Positions 1-5,471 of a DNA stretch of 5,471 nt are shown in pieces. Location of the stretch: the NCBI GenBank assembly GCA_016743925.1, contig JADGFH010000385.1, forward strand, positions 527-5,997, read 5' to 3'. The translations under genes were made by a program, and so were the position numbers. Position 1 is the stretch's first letter, and each line of letters opens with the position of its first letter. Source of the stretch: Labilibaculum sp. Lineage in GTDB: Bacteria; Bacteroidota; Bacteroidia; Bacteroidales; Marinifilaceae. The notes under the pieces were generated by a model. That model ran no database searches. It was given only the letters and a program-made list of their open reading frames with translations, and was not told the origin of the DNA.

Positions 1-65
1 ATGGATACGAGCTGTTCATCGTTACATCTTAAGAAATTTACGATTTCGCAATTTCTAATCTTCAT
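1..65 (-). CDS. possible 5' end of a divergent gene, truncated by the window edge
   Basis: On the minus strand an ATG (bases 65-63) opens a frame that stays open to the window edge, giving 21 codons that start MKIRNCEIVNFL and end near DEQLVS. Just upstream lies a perfect TAnnTTTG box facing the same way (74-81), which is the main reason to list it. The predicted leader would be only about 5 bases, which is short. Too little protein is visible to name a family, and an open frame of this length can occur by chance. The plus strand also has short frames here that could be the tail of an upstream gene. Confidence 0.22.
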   Translation of the reverse strand, partial: MKIRNCEIVNFLRCNDEQLVS

Positions 66-73
66 TTAACAAT

Positions 74-81
74 CAAACCTA
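74..81 (-). promoter_or_regulatory. possible divergent -7 promoter box (TAGGTTTG on the minus strand)
   Basis: The plus-strand bases CAAACCTA read TAGGTTTG on the minus strand, an exact match to the Bacteroidota -7 consensus TAnnTTTG. About 20 bases upstream on that strand (plus positions 102-105) is TTTT, three of four matches to the -33 element TTTG. It would drive transcription towards the left edge. An eight-base motif with two free positions arises by chance fairly often in AT-rich DNA, so this is tentative. Confidence 0.3.
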
Positions 82-125
82 ACAATAAGAAATCAATATT
101 TAAAACCGACAATTCATTTTAGCTA

Positions 126-133
126 TAATTTTC
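126..133 (+). promoter_or_regulatory. putative -7 promoter box of the antiporter gene (TAATTTTC)
   Basis: TAATTTTC matches TAnnTTTG at all fixed positions but the last. It predicts transcription starting near 137 and a leader of about 35 bases before the ATG at 172. No convincing TTTG -33 element lies at the usual 19-21 base spacing. There is no Shine-Dalgarno sequence before the start codon, as is normal for Bacteroidota. Confidence 0.35.
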
Positions 134-171
134 GTAAGTTCATTGGCTCATTAACCCAGCCGATCCATATT

Positions 172-1638
172 ATGAACCCAAAAATCAAAACTATCTCTCT
201 AGGAGAAGCCCTAATTCCTATTATTTTCTTAATCATTTTGCTTAGTGTAAATGCCATTATTTTTGGTGATGGAGCCATTGAAGGTGCCAATCAATTTTCT
301 CTGCTAATTGCAGCAGCCATTGGAGGAATAATTGCCTTGCGATATAATAAAACCTGGGACGATCTTCAAAGTGGGATTGTTAAAAGTATTGGGACTGCAA
401 TGCCATCAATGCTTATTTTATTATTGATCGGTTCTTTGGCTGGTACATGGATGATAAGCGGTGTTGTACCTGCAATGATCTATTACGGATTAGAATTTCT
501 AAATCCGAAGCTTTTCCTTATGCTTTCGGTAATTATTTGTGCTATTGTTTCTGTAGTGTCTGGTAGTTCCTGGTCTACCATTGCAACCATTGGTGTGGCT
601 CTATTAGGAGTTGGTAACGCTATGGAATTTAATAATGCTTTGGTGGCAGGTGCCATTATATCGGGCGCTTACTTTGGCGATAAGGTTTCTCCTTTATCAG
701 ATACAACTAATTTGGCACCTGCAATGGTAGGTGTAGATTTATTCGTGCACATCCGTTACATGATGTACACTACTGTTCCTTCTATTATAATTACTCTCAT
801 CATATTTTTAGCTATTGGATTTACAAAGCAGGGCGAAATTAATCCGGAAAGTATTCGCGAAGTGCAAATGGCCATAAAGGATACCTTTACCATAACTCCA
901 TGGTTGTTTTTGGTTCCCATCTTACTTTTTTTAATCATCAGTAAAAAGGTACCCGCTTTGCCAGCGATATTTGCAGGTACATTAATAGGAGGTATTTTTG
1001 CCATCATATTTCAACCACAAATCATACAACAAATTTCTGGAAGCGATTCATACATTCAGGCTTGTTATCAAACGGTAATGCAATCTATTTTCTCAGATGT
1101 AAGCGTACCTGTTCAAAATGAAAACATTCAAGATTTACTTTCTACTGGTGGTATGGCAGGCATGCTAAATACCATTTGGTTGATTCTTACTGCCATGGTT
1201 TTTAGTGGAATTCTCGAAACAGCTGGTATTTTGCACAAAATAACCGAAACCATGCTGAAAGCGGTAAGTTCTACAGGATCATTGGTTACTACAACAGTTG
1301 CAAGTTGTGGTTTTCTTAATCTTACCGCTTCCGATCAGTACATTTCCATTGTTGTTACTGGCAGAATGTTCTCCGAATCTTATAAGGATCAGAACTTAAA
1401 ACCAGAAGTATTAAGCCGCACATTAGAAGATGCTGGAACAGTAACTTCTGTTCTAGTTCCATGGAACACATGTGGAGCTGCGCAAGCAGGGGCACTTGGT
1501 GTTGCCACAGCTGCATTCGCTCCCTTTTGCTTTTTTAATATCATTAGCCCAATAATGACCATTCTAATGGCCTACTTCAATATTAAAATCAGAAAGCTCA
1601 CTGATACAAATAAAACAGCATCAGCAATTCAAAATTAA
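172..1638 (+). CDS. nhaC: Na+/H+ antiporter, NhaC family
   Basis: Inner-membrane secondary transporter of 488 residues, the usual length for the NhaC family, which exchanges Na+ for protons in pH and sodium homeostasis; some relatives (MleN) instead couple malate/lactate exchange. The protein is hydrophobic throughout, with roughly 11-12 membrane segments, for example about 13-31, 42-57, 76-95, 113-130, 200-217, 242-257 and 261-282. Family hallmarks are visible: SGSSWSTIATIG (130-141), the charged intramembrane stretch GAYFGDKVSPLSDTTN (165-180), with D170, D177 and N180 as likely ion-site residues, TASDQY (385-390), and LEDAGT followed by VPWNTCGAAQAG (429-440). The ATG at 172 places a short polar N-terminus directly before the first membrane helix, and no stop or frameshift interrupts the gene. 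It stands alone with its own promoter-like box and a weak terminator behind. The family call is secure; the true substrate is not shown by sequence, and an organic-acid or amino-acid antiporter remains possible. Confidence 0.93.
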   Translation: MNPKIKTISLGEALIPIIFLIILLSVNAIIFGDGAIEGANQFSLLIAAAIGGIIALRYNKTWDDLQSGIVKSIGTAMPSMLILLLIGSLAGTWMISGVVPAMIYYGLEFLNPKLFLMLSVIICAIVSVVSGSSWSTIATIGVALLGVGNAMEFNNALVAGAIISGAYFGDKVSPLSDTTNLAPAMVGVDLFVHIRYMMYTTVPSIIITLIIFLAIGFTKQGEINPESIREVQMAIKDTFTITPWLFLVPILLFLIISKKVPALPAIFAGTLIGGIFAIIFQPQIIQQISGSDSYIQACYQTVMQSIFSDVSVPVQNENIQDLLSTGGMAGMLNTIWLILTAMVFSGILETAGILHKITETMLKAVSSTGSLVTTTVASCGFLNLTASDQYISIVVTGRMFSESYKDQNLKPEVLSRTLEDAGTVTSVLVPWNTCGAAQAGALGVATAAFAPFCFFNIISPIMTILMAYFNIKIRKLTDTNKTASAIQN

Positions 1639-1667
1639 TCAATTGTTGCGTGTATTGTGAAATTCGT

Positions 1668-1693
1668 AGCCTGCATGATCATTAGGCTTTTTT
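1668..1693 (+). terminator. weak intrinsic terminator after the antiporter gene
   Basis: AGCCT (1668-1672) pairs with AGGCT (1684-1688) across an 11-base loop, whose end bases can add a G-U pair. The right arm runs into six consecutive T (1688-1693). The stem is short, so termination may be incomplete, and some read-through into the following dehydrogenase gene is possible. Confidence 0.5.
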
Positions 1694-1735
1694 ACAAGCA
1701 TGATAATACTCATAAATCAGTAAGAGCTTTTTTTT

Positions 1736-1743
1736 TATATTTG
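1736..1743 (+). promoter_or_regulatory. -7 promoter box of pruA (TATATTTG)
   Basis: TATATTTG is an exact match to the Bacteroidota -7 consensus TAnnTTTG. Transcription would start near 1748, giving a leader of about 45 bases before the ATG at 1793. A run of T (1728-1736) precedes the box, and no clear TTTG -33 element is seen at the expected distance. The leader is A-rich and has no Shine-Dalgarno sequence. Confidence 0.55.
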
Positions 1744-1792
1744 TTCAGATTGAAATAAAATAATAGAAAATAATCCTTAAAACCACAAGATC

Positions 1793-3424
1793 ATGCCAAA
1801 AGGTATATACAACATTCCGGCCGTAACTAACGAGCCAATTTTTTCTTATGCTCCAGGTTCTCCAGAAAGAGCAGAATTACAAGCAACAATCAAAGAAATG
1901 CGTTCTGAAGAGATCGATGTACCTATGTATATTGGTGGCGAAGAGGTTCGTACAGGTAAATTATTTACCATGACTCCTCCGCATGATCACAAGCACGTTT
2001 TAGGTCATTACCACCTAGGTGAGAAAAAGCATATCGAAATGGCTATTGATGCTGCTTTGGCTGCTAAACCAGCTTGGGAAGCTCTAGGATGGGAACATCG
2101 TGCTTCTATTTTCTTGAAAGCTGCTGAGTTGATTTCTGGACCATACCGTCAGAAAATTAATGCTGCAACCATGTTGGGACAGTCGAAAAATGCATTTCAA
2201 GCTGAGATTGATTCTGCTTGTGAAATTGCTGATTTCTTGCGTTTCAACGTACAATATATGACTGATATTTACAAGCAACAGCCTGTATCTTCAAAAGGAA
2301 TTTGGAATCGTGTTGAGCAACGTCCTCTAGAAGGATTTGTATTCGCATTGACACCATTTAACTTTACTGCAATTGCTGGTAACCTACCAACTGCTCCTGC
2401 AATGATGGGTAACTGTATTGTTTGGAAGCCATCTAAAACGGCTGTTTATTCAGCTCGTGTTTTGATGGAGATTTTCCAAAAAGCTGGCGTTCCTGCTGGT
2501 GTTATTAACTTGGTATATGTATCAGGTCCTGCTGCTTCTGAAGTATTATTCTCTTCTCCTGATTTCGCAGGTATTCACTTTACAGGATCAACTGGAGTAT
2601 TCCAAGATATCTGGAAGAATATTGGTGAGAACATTCACATGTTCAAGTCCTACCCACGTATTGTAGGTGAAACAGGTGGTAAGGATTATATCTTTATGCA
2701 CCCAACAGGAAACTGTAAAGATGTTGCTACTGGAATTACTCGTGGTGCATTCGAATACCAAGGACAAAAATGTTCTGCTGCTTCACGTGCTTTCATTCCA
2801 GCAAGCAAGTACGACGAGGTGATGACTTACGTTAAGGAAGATTTAAGCAAAATCAAAATGGGTGGAACGGAAGACTTCACTAATTTTGTGAATGCTGTAA
2901 TCGATGAAACTTCTTTCGATAAGTTGGCTTCTGCTATCGACGAGGCTAAGGCTTCTCCAGATGCTGAGATTGTAGCGGGTGGTACTTACGACAAATCAGT
3001 AGGTTACTTTATTGCTCCAACTATTATCAGAGCTCTTAAGCATGATTACATTACAATGGAAGAAGAGCTATTCGGTCCTGTACTTACCATTTTTGTATAC
3101 GATGATAACAAAGTAGATGAGACATTAGATATTTTGGACAAAGGTTCTATGTATGCGCTTACAGGTGCTATCTTTTCTGAAGACCGTTATGTAATTGAGA
3201 AATTAGTGAAGCGTTTAACTCATACAGCAGGTAACTTCTACATTAACGACAAGCCAACTGGTGCCGTTGTTGGTCAGCAGCCATTTGGTGGTGGTAGAGG
3301 TTCTGGAACCAACGATAAAGCGGGTTCTATGATTAACCTATTGCGTTGGGTTTCTCCACGTACAATTAAGGAAACTTTTGTACCAGCTCAAGACTATATG
3401 TATCCTAACTTTTTAGAGGATTAA
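1793..3424 (+). CDS. pruA: 1-pyrroline-5-carboxylate dehydrogenase (L-glutamate gamma-semialdehyde dehydrogenase)
   Basis: Cytoplasmic NAD+-dependent aldehyde dehydrogenase that oxidises glutamate semialdehyde/P5C to glutamate, the last step of proline (and ornithine/arginine) breakdown. At 543 residues it is the stand-alone, single-function form and lacks the proline dehydrogenase domain of enteric PutA. The N-terminal NEPIFSYAPGSPERAEL region (13-29) and the C-terminal NFYINDKPTGAVVGQQPFGG stretch resemble mitochondrial ALDH4A1. The catalytic set is complete: N190 in TPFNF, K212 in VWKPS, the nucleotide-binding turn FTGSTG (263-268), general base E293 in GETGGKD, nucleophile C327 in GQKCSA, EEELFGPV (423-430), and the aldehyde-anchor loop FGGGRGSGTNDKAG (498-511). 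The E-to-C spacing of 34 equals that in human ALDH4A1 (E314, C348). Arginine is mostly CGT, alanine and glycine mostly GCT and GGT, a bias typical of highly expressed genes and unlike the last gene of the window. It is probably a single-gene transcript with its own promoter and strong terminator; no proline dehydrogenase gene is visible nearby. Confidence 0.97.
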   Translation: MPKGIYNIPAVTNEPIFSYAPGSPERAELQATIKEMRSEEIDVPMYIGGEEVRTGKLFTMTPPHDHKHVLGHYHLGEKKHIEMAIDAALAAKPAWEALGWEHRASIFLKAAELISGPYRQKINAATMLGQSKNAFQAEIDSACEIADFLRFNVQYMTDIYKQQPVSSKGIWNRVEQRPLEGFVFALTPFNFTAIAGNLPTAPAMMGNCIVWKPSKTAVYSARVLMEIFQKAGVPAGVINLVYVSGPAASEVLFSSPDFAGIHFTGSTGVFQDIWKNIGENIHMFKSYPRIVGETGGKDYIFMHPTGNCKDVATGITRGAFEYQGQKCSAASRAFIPASKYDEVMTYVKEDLSKIKMGGTEDFTNFVNAVIDETSFDKLASAIDEAKASPDAEIVAGGTYDKSVGYFIAPTIIRALKHDYITMEEELFGPVLTIFVYDDNKVDETLDILDKGSMYALTGAIFSEDRYVIEKLVKRLTHTAGNFYINDKPTGAVVGQQPFGGGRGSGTNDKAGSMINLLRWVSPRTIKETFVPAQDYMYPNFLED

Positions 3425-3434
3425 TATATAAGAT

Positions 3435-3470
3435 CGTTTGACTATTGTTCGCAATAGTTTGCCAAAAACG
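3435..3470 (+). other. hairpin in the pruA 3' UTR with a TTCG loop
   Basis: ACTATTG (3441-3447) and CAATAGT (3452-3458) form a perfect 7-bp stem closed by the tetraloop TTCG, extended by a G-U pair (3440/3459). An outer 5-bp helix CGTTT/AAACG (3435-3439 with 3466-3470) can stack below it across an asymmetric internal loop. No T-run follows, so it is not itself a terminator. It starts 10 bases after the pruA stop and may protect the mRNA end from exonucleases; that role is inference. Confidence 0.5.
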
Positions 3471-3488
3471 ACATGATTTATTTTGGGT

Positions 3489-3520
3489 AAAACGACCGAA
3501 GGTTTCTTCGGTCGTTTTTT
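3489..3520 (+). terminator. strong intrinsic terminator of pruA
   Basis: A perfect 13-bp stem, AAAACGACCGAAG (3489-3501) with CTTCGGTCGTTTT (3506-3518), closes a four-base GTTT loop and ends in a run of six T (3515-3520). The A-rich left flank would serve as a T-run on the opposite strand, so it can work in both directions. It separates pruA from the downstream division gene. Confidence 0.93.
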
Positions 3521-3552
3521 ATAGTCTAAAATTTCATAGGACTCGACTGTAC

Positions 3553-3560
3553 TAAATTTG
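3553..3560 (+). promoter_or_regulatory. possible upstream -7 box (TAAATTTG)
   Basis: TAAATTTG matches TAnnTTTG exactly. A start near 3565 would place the palindromic repeat (3580-3618) at the beginning of a leader of about 150 bases for the division gene. The only -33 candidate is TTTC at 3532-3535, with a 17-base spacer that is shorter than usual. A chance match is quite possible. Confidence 0.25.
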
Positions 3561-3579
3561 TTATTATACCTTTAAACAC

Positions 3580-3618
3580 TCCTCTCCCTGTTGGGATCTT
3601 CCCTAAAAGGGGAGAAGA
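3580..3618. repeat. imperfect palindromic repeat in the intergenic gap
   Basis: TCCTCTCCCT (3580-3589) pairs with GGGGAGAAGA (3609-3618) in nine of ten positions, counting one G-U pair. Inside, GGGA (3593-3596) and TCCC (3600-3603) form a small second hairpin, giving a branched fold. The C-rich and G-rich blocks stand out sharply from the surrounding AT-rich DNA. Similar CCTCTCCC/GGGAGAGG palindromes occur as dispersed intergenic repeats in Bacteroidota genomes; whether this copy belongs to such a family needs a genome search. Confidence 0.5.
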
Positions 3619-3688
3619 AAAAATTTAACGGTTTTACTTTAAGCTTTATACTTTTCAATTCTTAAACTTTAGTTTATTCTTCGTAATT

Positions 3689-3696
3689 TAGCTTTC
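3689..3696 (+). promoter_or_regulatory. putative -7 promoter box of the division gene (TAGCTTTC)
   Basis: TAGCTTTC followed by GCA matches TAnnTTTG at all but the last fixed position. Transcription would begin near 3701, leaving a leader of about 14 bases before the ATG at 3715. The nearest -33 candidate, TTTA at 3668-3671, has a 17-base spacer and is weak. Confidence 0.4.
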
Positions 3697-3714
3697 GCAA
3701 AAACAAGATACAGA

Positions 3715-4020
3715 ATGAATCTAAAAAAGGTACAGAATATTTTCCTCAACATCCTACGTAACAAATACGTAATTACCTTCCTGATCTTTTATTTGTGGTT
3801 GTTTTTCTTCGATCAGCATTCTATTTGGGAACGAAAAGGGCACGAAGCCACAATCGAATCCTTAGAAAAAGAAAAGACTTACTTTATTGAAAACATAGAA
3901 AATGATAAGAATCGTATTCACGAGCTAAAAACAAACCGTAAAAATTTGGAGAAATTTGCTCGCGAACAATATTTGATGAAAAAAGAGAACGAGGATATTT
4001 TTATTATGATTGAGGAATAA
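3715..4020 (+). CDS. septum formation initiator family protein (DivIC/FtsB-like)
   Basis: Small bitopic inner-membrane protein of 101 residues, typical length for the FtsB/DivIC family. These proteins join FtsL and FtsQ/DivIB in the divisome and help switch on septal wall synthesis. The order of parts fits: a short basic cytoplasmic tail (1-17), one membrane helix rich in F, L and I (about 18-32), then a charged periplasmic coiled coil (about 42-76, with leucine and isoleucine repeats among E, K and N). The conserved family end follows: LEKFAREQYLMKKENEDIFI (78-97), in which the AREQYLM..EDI pattern is diagnostic. The ATG at 3715 gives the usual short N-terminus. It appears to be transcribed on its own: a strong terminator lies upstream, and 182 bases separate it from the next gene. 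Assignment to the family is firm; choosing between the names DivIC and FtsB is arbitrary in this phylum, so no symbol is given. Confidence 0.9.
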   Translation: MNLKKVQNIFLNILRNKYVITFLIFYLWLFFFDQHSIWERKGHEATIESLEKEKTYFIENIENDKNRIHELKTNRKNLEKFAREQYLMKKENEDIFIMIEE

Positions 4021-4202
4021 AAGGATTTAGAATTTCTCATCTTGTAAATCTTAAAGTGCATCTCGAAAAGAATCTATTTAAAATAATCATATTCTCCTAC
4101 CAATTAATAATTGAGAAACGCCATTTACTAATCGGTTAAATTAATTCATATTTTTTCTCTCATTTTTACTTGCAATAAATGTTTAATCTTAATTTTATTG
4201 CG

Positions 4203-5471
4203 ATGAAAAAAACAATCCAATTACTGCTGTTTACATTCTTTTGTTGGCAAATCTCGTTTGCTAACAATCCAAGCCAAGAAAAAATTGACCTCACTCCCAA
4301 CATTAAAAAAGGAGATAGCTGGAATATGGTCTTTACTATTGGCCCTAAAAACCTAAACTTAGGTCTTGAACTAAATACAGCCTATGGCTCTTTCGACATG
4401 AACGATGTACATTGGAAAACAGATTGGTTCGTAGAATGTATCGATTCGAACAAAGATAAACTCATTTTAAAATTTTCTCTTGATCGTATTGCTCAATACA
4501 ATCAGTCAACGCAGGATGGCTCATACCAATTATCTTTCAATGACACAGACTATCCACTAATTTTATCTGATGAAAGCCTGTTTAAAACGAAACAGATTCT
4601 GAAGAAATCAATCTTATGCGAAATACCATGGCACACAGATAAGGATGTGAAAATCCTGAAAAATGAATTCGAAAATCTATCAATTCCCTTTCCAACGAAA
4701 ACCTTTTTAGATAAAAGTCAAAGTCGAAATCTAAGCACTGACTGTAGTTATAATACATATGCTTACACTTTACCTGCAACAATTATCAGTATTCTGAAAT
4801 TATGGCAAATCTTTATTCCAGAAACTCCTATAGCAATAGGCAAAAAATGGGAAGCTGAAATCGGAACAGAAGAAGAAAGAACTAAAATCAAGCTGCAATT
4901 AAAATCGTATGATGAGAACAGCGCCAAAATAGAAATTGATGCAAATAATGAAAACAATATCATCATCAATCGGAAAAATAGTTCTCCAATTATGATTGAC
5001 TATTTAACTAATTTTAAAACTTACTCTTACAATACAGAAAGCTCCAATACAATTGTTACAGGCAATTATAAAAACACCAAACTTACTGGTGAAGCCATTT
5101 TTAAAATTGAATTCCCTACAAATCAGAAAAAACTAAAAGTGGACGTTCAGAATGGCAAATTCAAAATACCACTTAACCTTAAGCATTCAGTATATGGCAC
5201 TTTAACCTTTAATGATCGTGAAACTAAATTGTTTTTGAAACCCGGAATGAACATCAATATCGATTGGGATAATCAAACCGCAAAAGCTTCCGGATTTGGA
5301 TCCCAAGATGTAAATTCTGTATTACAATTTCAGGCAATACCATTTCATTATGGATATTATAAGCGGAACTATTCAAAACAAGATATTATAGAAAAAACAA
5401 AAACCTATCAGAATAGTGTCAAAAAGATTATCGATCCGAACAAAGGTTTAATATCTGCCGATTGTGAATAC
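4203..5471 (+). CDS. secreted protein with DUF6263-like and TlpA/DUF4369-like N-terminal regions, 3' end outside the window
   Basis: An ATG at 4203 opens 423 codons with no stop up to the right edge, so the C-terminus is missing. Residues 1-20 form a signal peptide (MKK, a hydrophobic core, then SFA with likely cleavage before N21); C14 is not in a lipobox, so the product is probably periplasmic rather than a lipoprotein. Part one (about 28-250) begins LTPNIKKGDSW and contains FIPETPIAIGKKWEAEI (204-218), resembling the kG..w and P..pv.vG..W signatures of DUF6263-type secreted proteins. Part two (about 295-375) has GEAIFKIEF, NGKFKIPL (317-324), LFLKPGMNINIDWD (343-356) and GFGSQDVN (364-371). 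This is the pattern of the beta-rich N-terminal region of Bacteroidota TlpA/AhpC-like thioredoxin proteins. A thioredoxin domain with a CxxC motif would be expected past the edge, but none is visible here. Arginine and glycine codons are mixed, in contrast to pruA. Both domain assignments are from recalled patterns. Confidence 0.82.
   Translation, partial: MKKTIQLLLFTFFCWQISFANNPSQEKIDLTPNIKKGDSWNMVFTIGPKNLNLGLELNTAYGSFDMNDVHWKTDWFVECIDSNKDKLILKFSLDRIAQYNQSTQDGSYQLSFNDTDYPLILSDESLFKTKQILKKSILCEIPWHTDKDVKILKNEFENLSIPFPTKTFLDKSQSRNLSTDCSYNTYAYTLPATIISILKLWQIFIPETPIAIGKKWEAEIGTEEERTKIKLQLKSYDENSAKIEIDANNENNIIINRKNSSPIMIDYLTNFKTYSYNTESSNTIVTGNYKNTKLTGEAIFKIEFPTNQKKLKVDVQNGKFKIPLNLKHSVYGTLTFNDRETKLFLKPGMNINIDWDNQTAKASGFGSQDVNSVLQFQAIPFHYGYYKRNYSKQDIIEKTKTYQNSVKKIIDPNKGLISADCEY

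Noticed and set aside
3..58. Plus-strand short frames ending at TAA 30-32 (GYELFIVTS) or TAA 56-58, possible tail of an upstream gene
   Set aside because: Too short to tell from chance and in competition with the minus-strand frame; neither is decisive without flanking sequence.
756..1007. 83-codon open frame on the minus strand inside the antiporter gene
   Set aside because: It lies wholly opposite a well-conserved transporter gene, shows no recognisable domain and has no promoter of its own.
2084..2278. 64-codon minus-strand frame within pruA
   Set aside because: A shadow of the conserved dehydrogenase coding sequence with no family signature.
4023..4052. Hairpin GATTTA/TAAATC just after the division gene, considered as a terminator
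   Set aside because: The stem is AT-rich and short, the loop is 15 bases, and no T-run follows.
4101..4113. Palindrome CAATT-AAT-AATTG between the division gene and the secreted-protein gene
   Set aside because: A five-base AT-rich inverted repeat is expected by chance in this composition and has no T-run or promoter context.
4149..4156. TATTTTTT as a -7 box for the secreted-protein gene
   Set aside because: It lacks the final G/C, lies in a T-rich stretch where such matches are frequent, and has only a weak TTTA -33 candidate at 21 bases; no convincing promoter is seen in 4021-4202.
4582..4969. Two overlapping minus-strand frames (66 and 68 codons)
   Set aside because: They lie opposite the continuous 423-codon secreted-protein frame, which has a signal peptide and domain-like motifs; the minus-strand products look like random hydrophobic translation.

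Overview
The window looks like a piece of chromosome from a Bacteroidota bacterium, probably a marine or gut-type member of Bacteroidales/Marinilabiliales; the genus cannot be fixed from sequence alone. The grounds are AT-rich DNA, genes with no Shine-Dalgarno sequence before the start codon, several TAnnTTTG-type -7 boxes (the Bacteroidota promoter form), and protein types typical of the phylum: a mitochondrial-type P5C dehydrogenase, a short DivIC/FtsB protein, and a secreted protein with a TlpA-type N-terminal region.

Layout from left to right. Positions 1-171 are an upstream region with a -7 box for the first gene and a possible divergent promoter facing the left edge. Positions 172-1638 encode an NhaC-family Na+/H+ antiporter, followed by a weak terminator. 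Positions 1793-3424 encode 1-pyrroline-5-carboxylate dehydrogenase (PruA) with its own promoter, a structured 3' UTR and a very strong terminator. A 290-base gap follows, holding an imperfect palindromic repeat that may be a dispersed intergenic element. Positions 3715-4020 encode a small single-pass membrane protein with a coiled coil, a cell-division protein of the DivIC/FtsB family. From 4203 to the right edge an open reading frame of 423 codons without a stop encodes the N-terminal part of a secreted protein; its stop lies outside the window.

The four main genes share the plus strand, but gaps of 154-290 bases, separate promoter-like sites and two terminators suggest mostly separate transcription units rather than one operon. 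Any joint function is weak inference: PruA finishes proline/arginine breakdown to glutamate and the antiporter handles ion and pH balance, so they may be used under the same conditions. DivIC and the secreted protein have no evident link to them. No mobile element, CRISPR array, tRNA or rRNA is visible. No clearly new system is present; the least ordinary item is the two-part secreted protein at the right edge.
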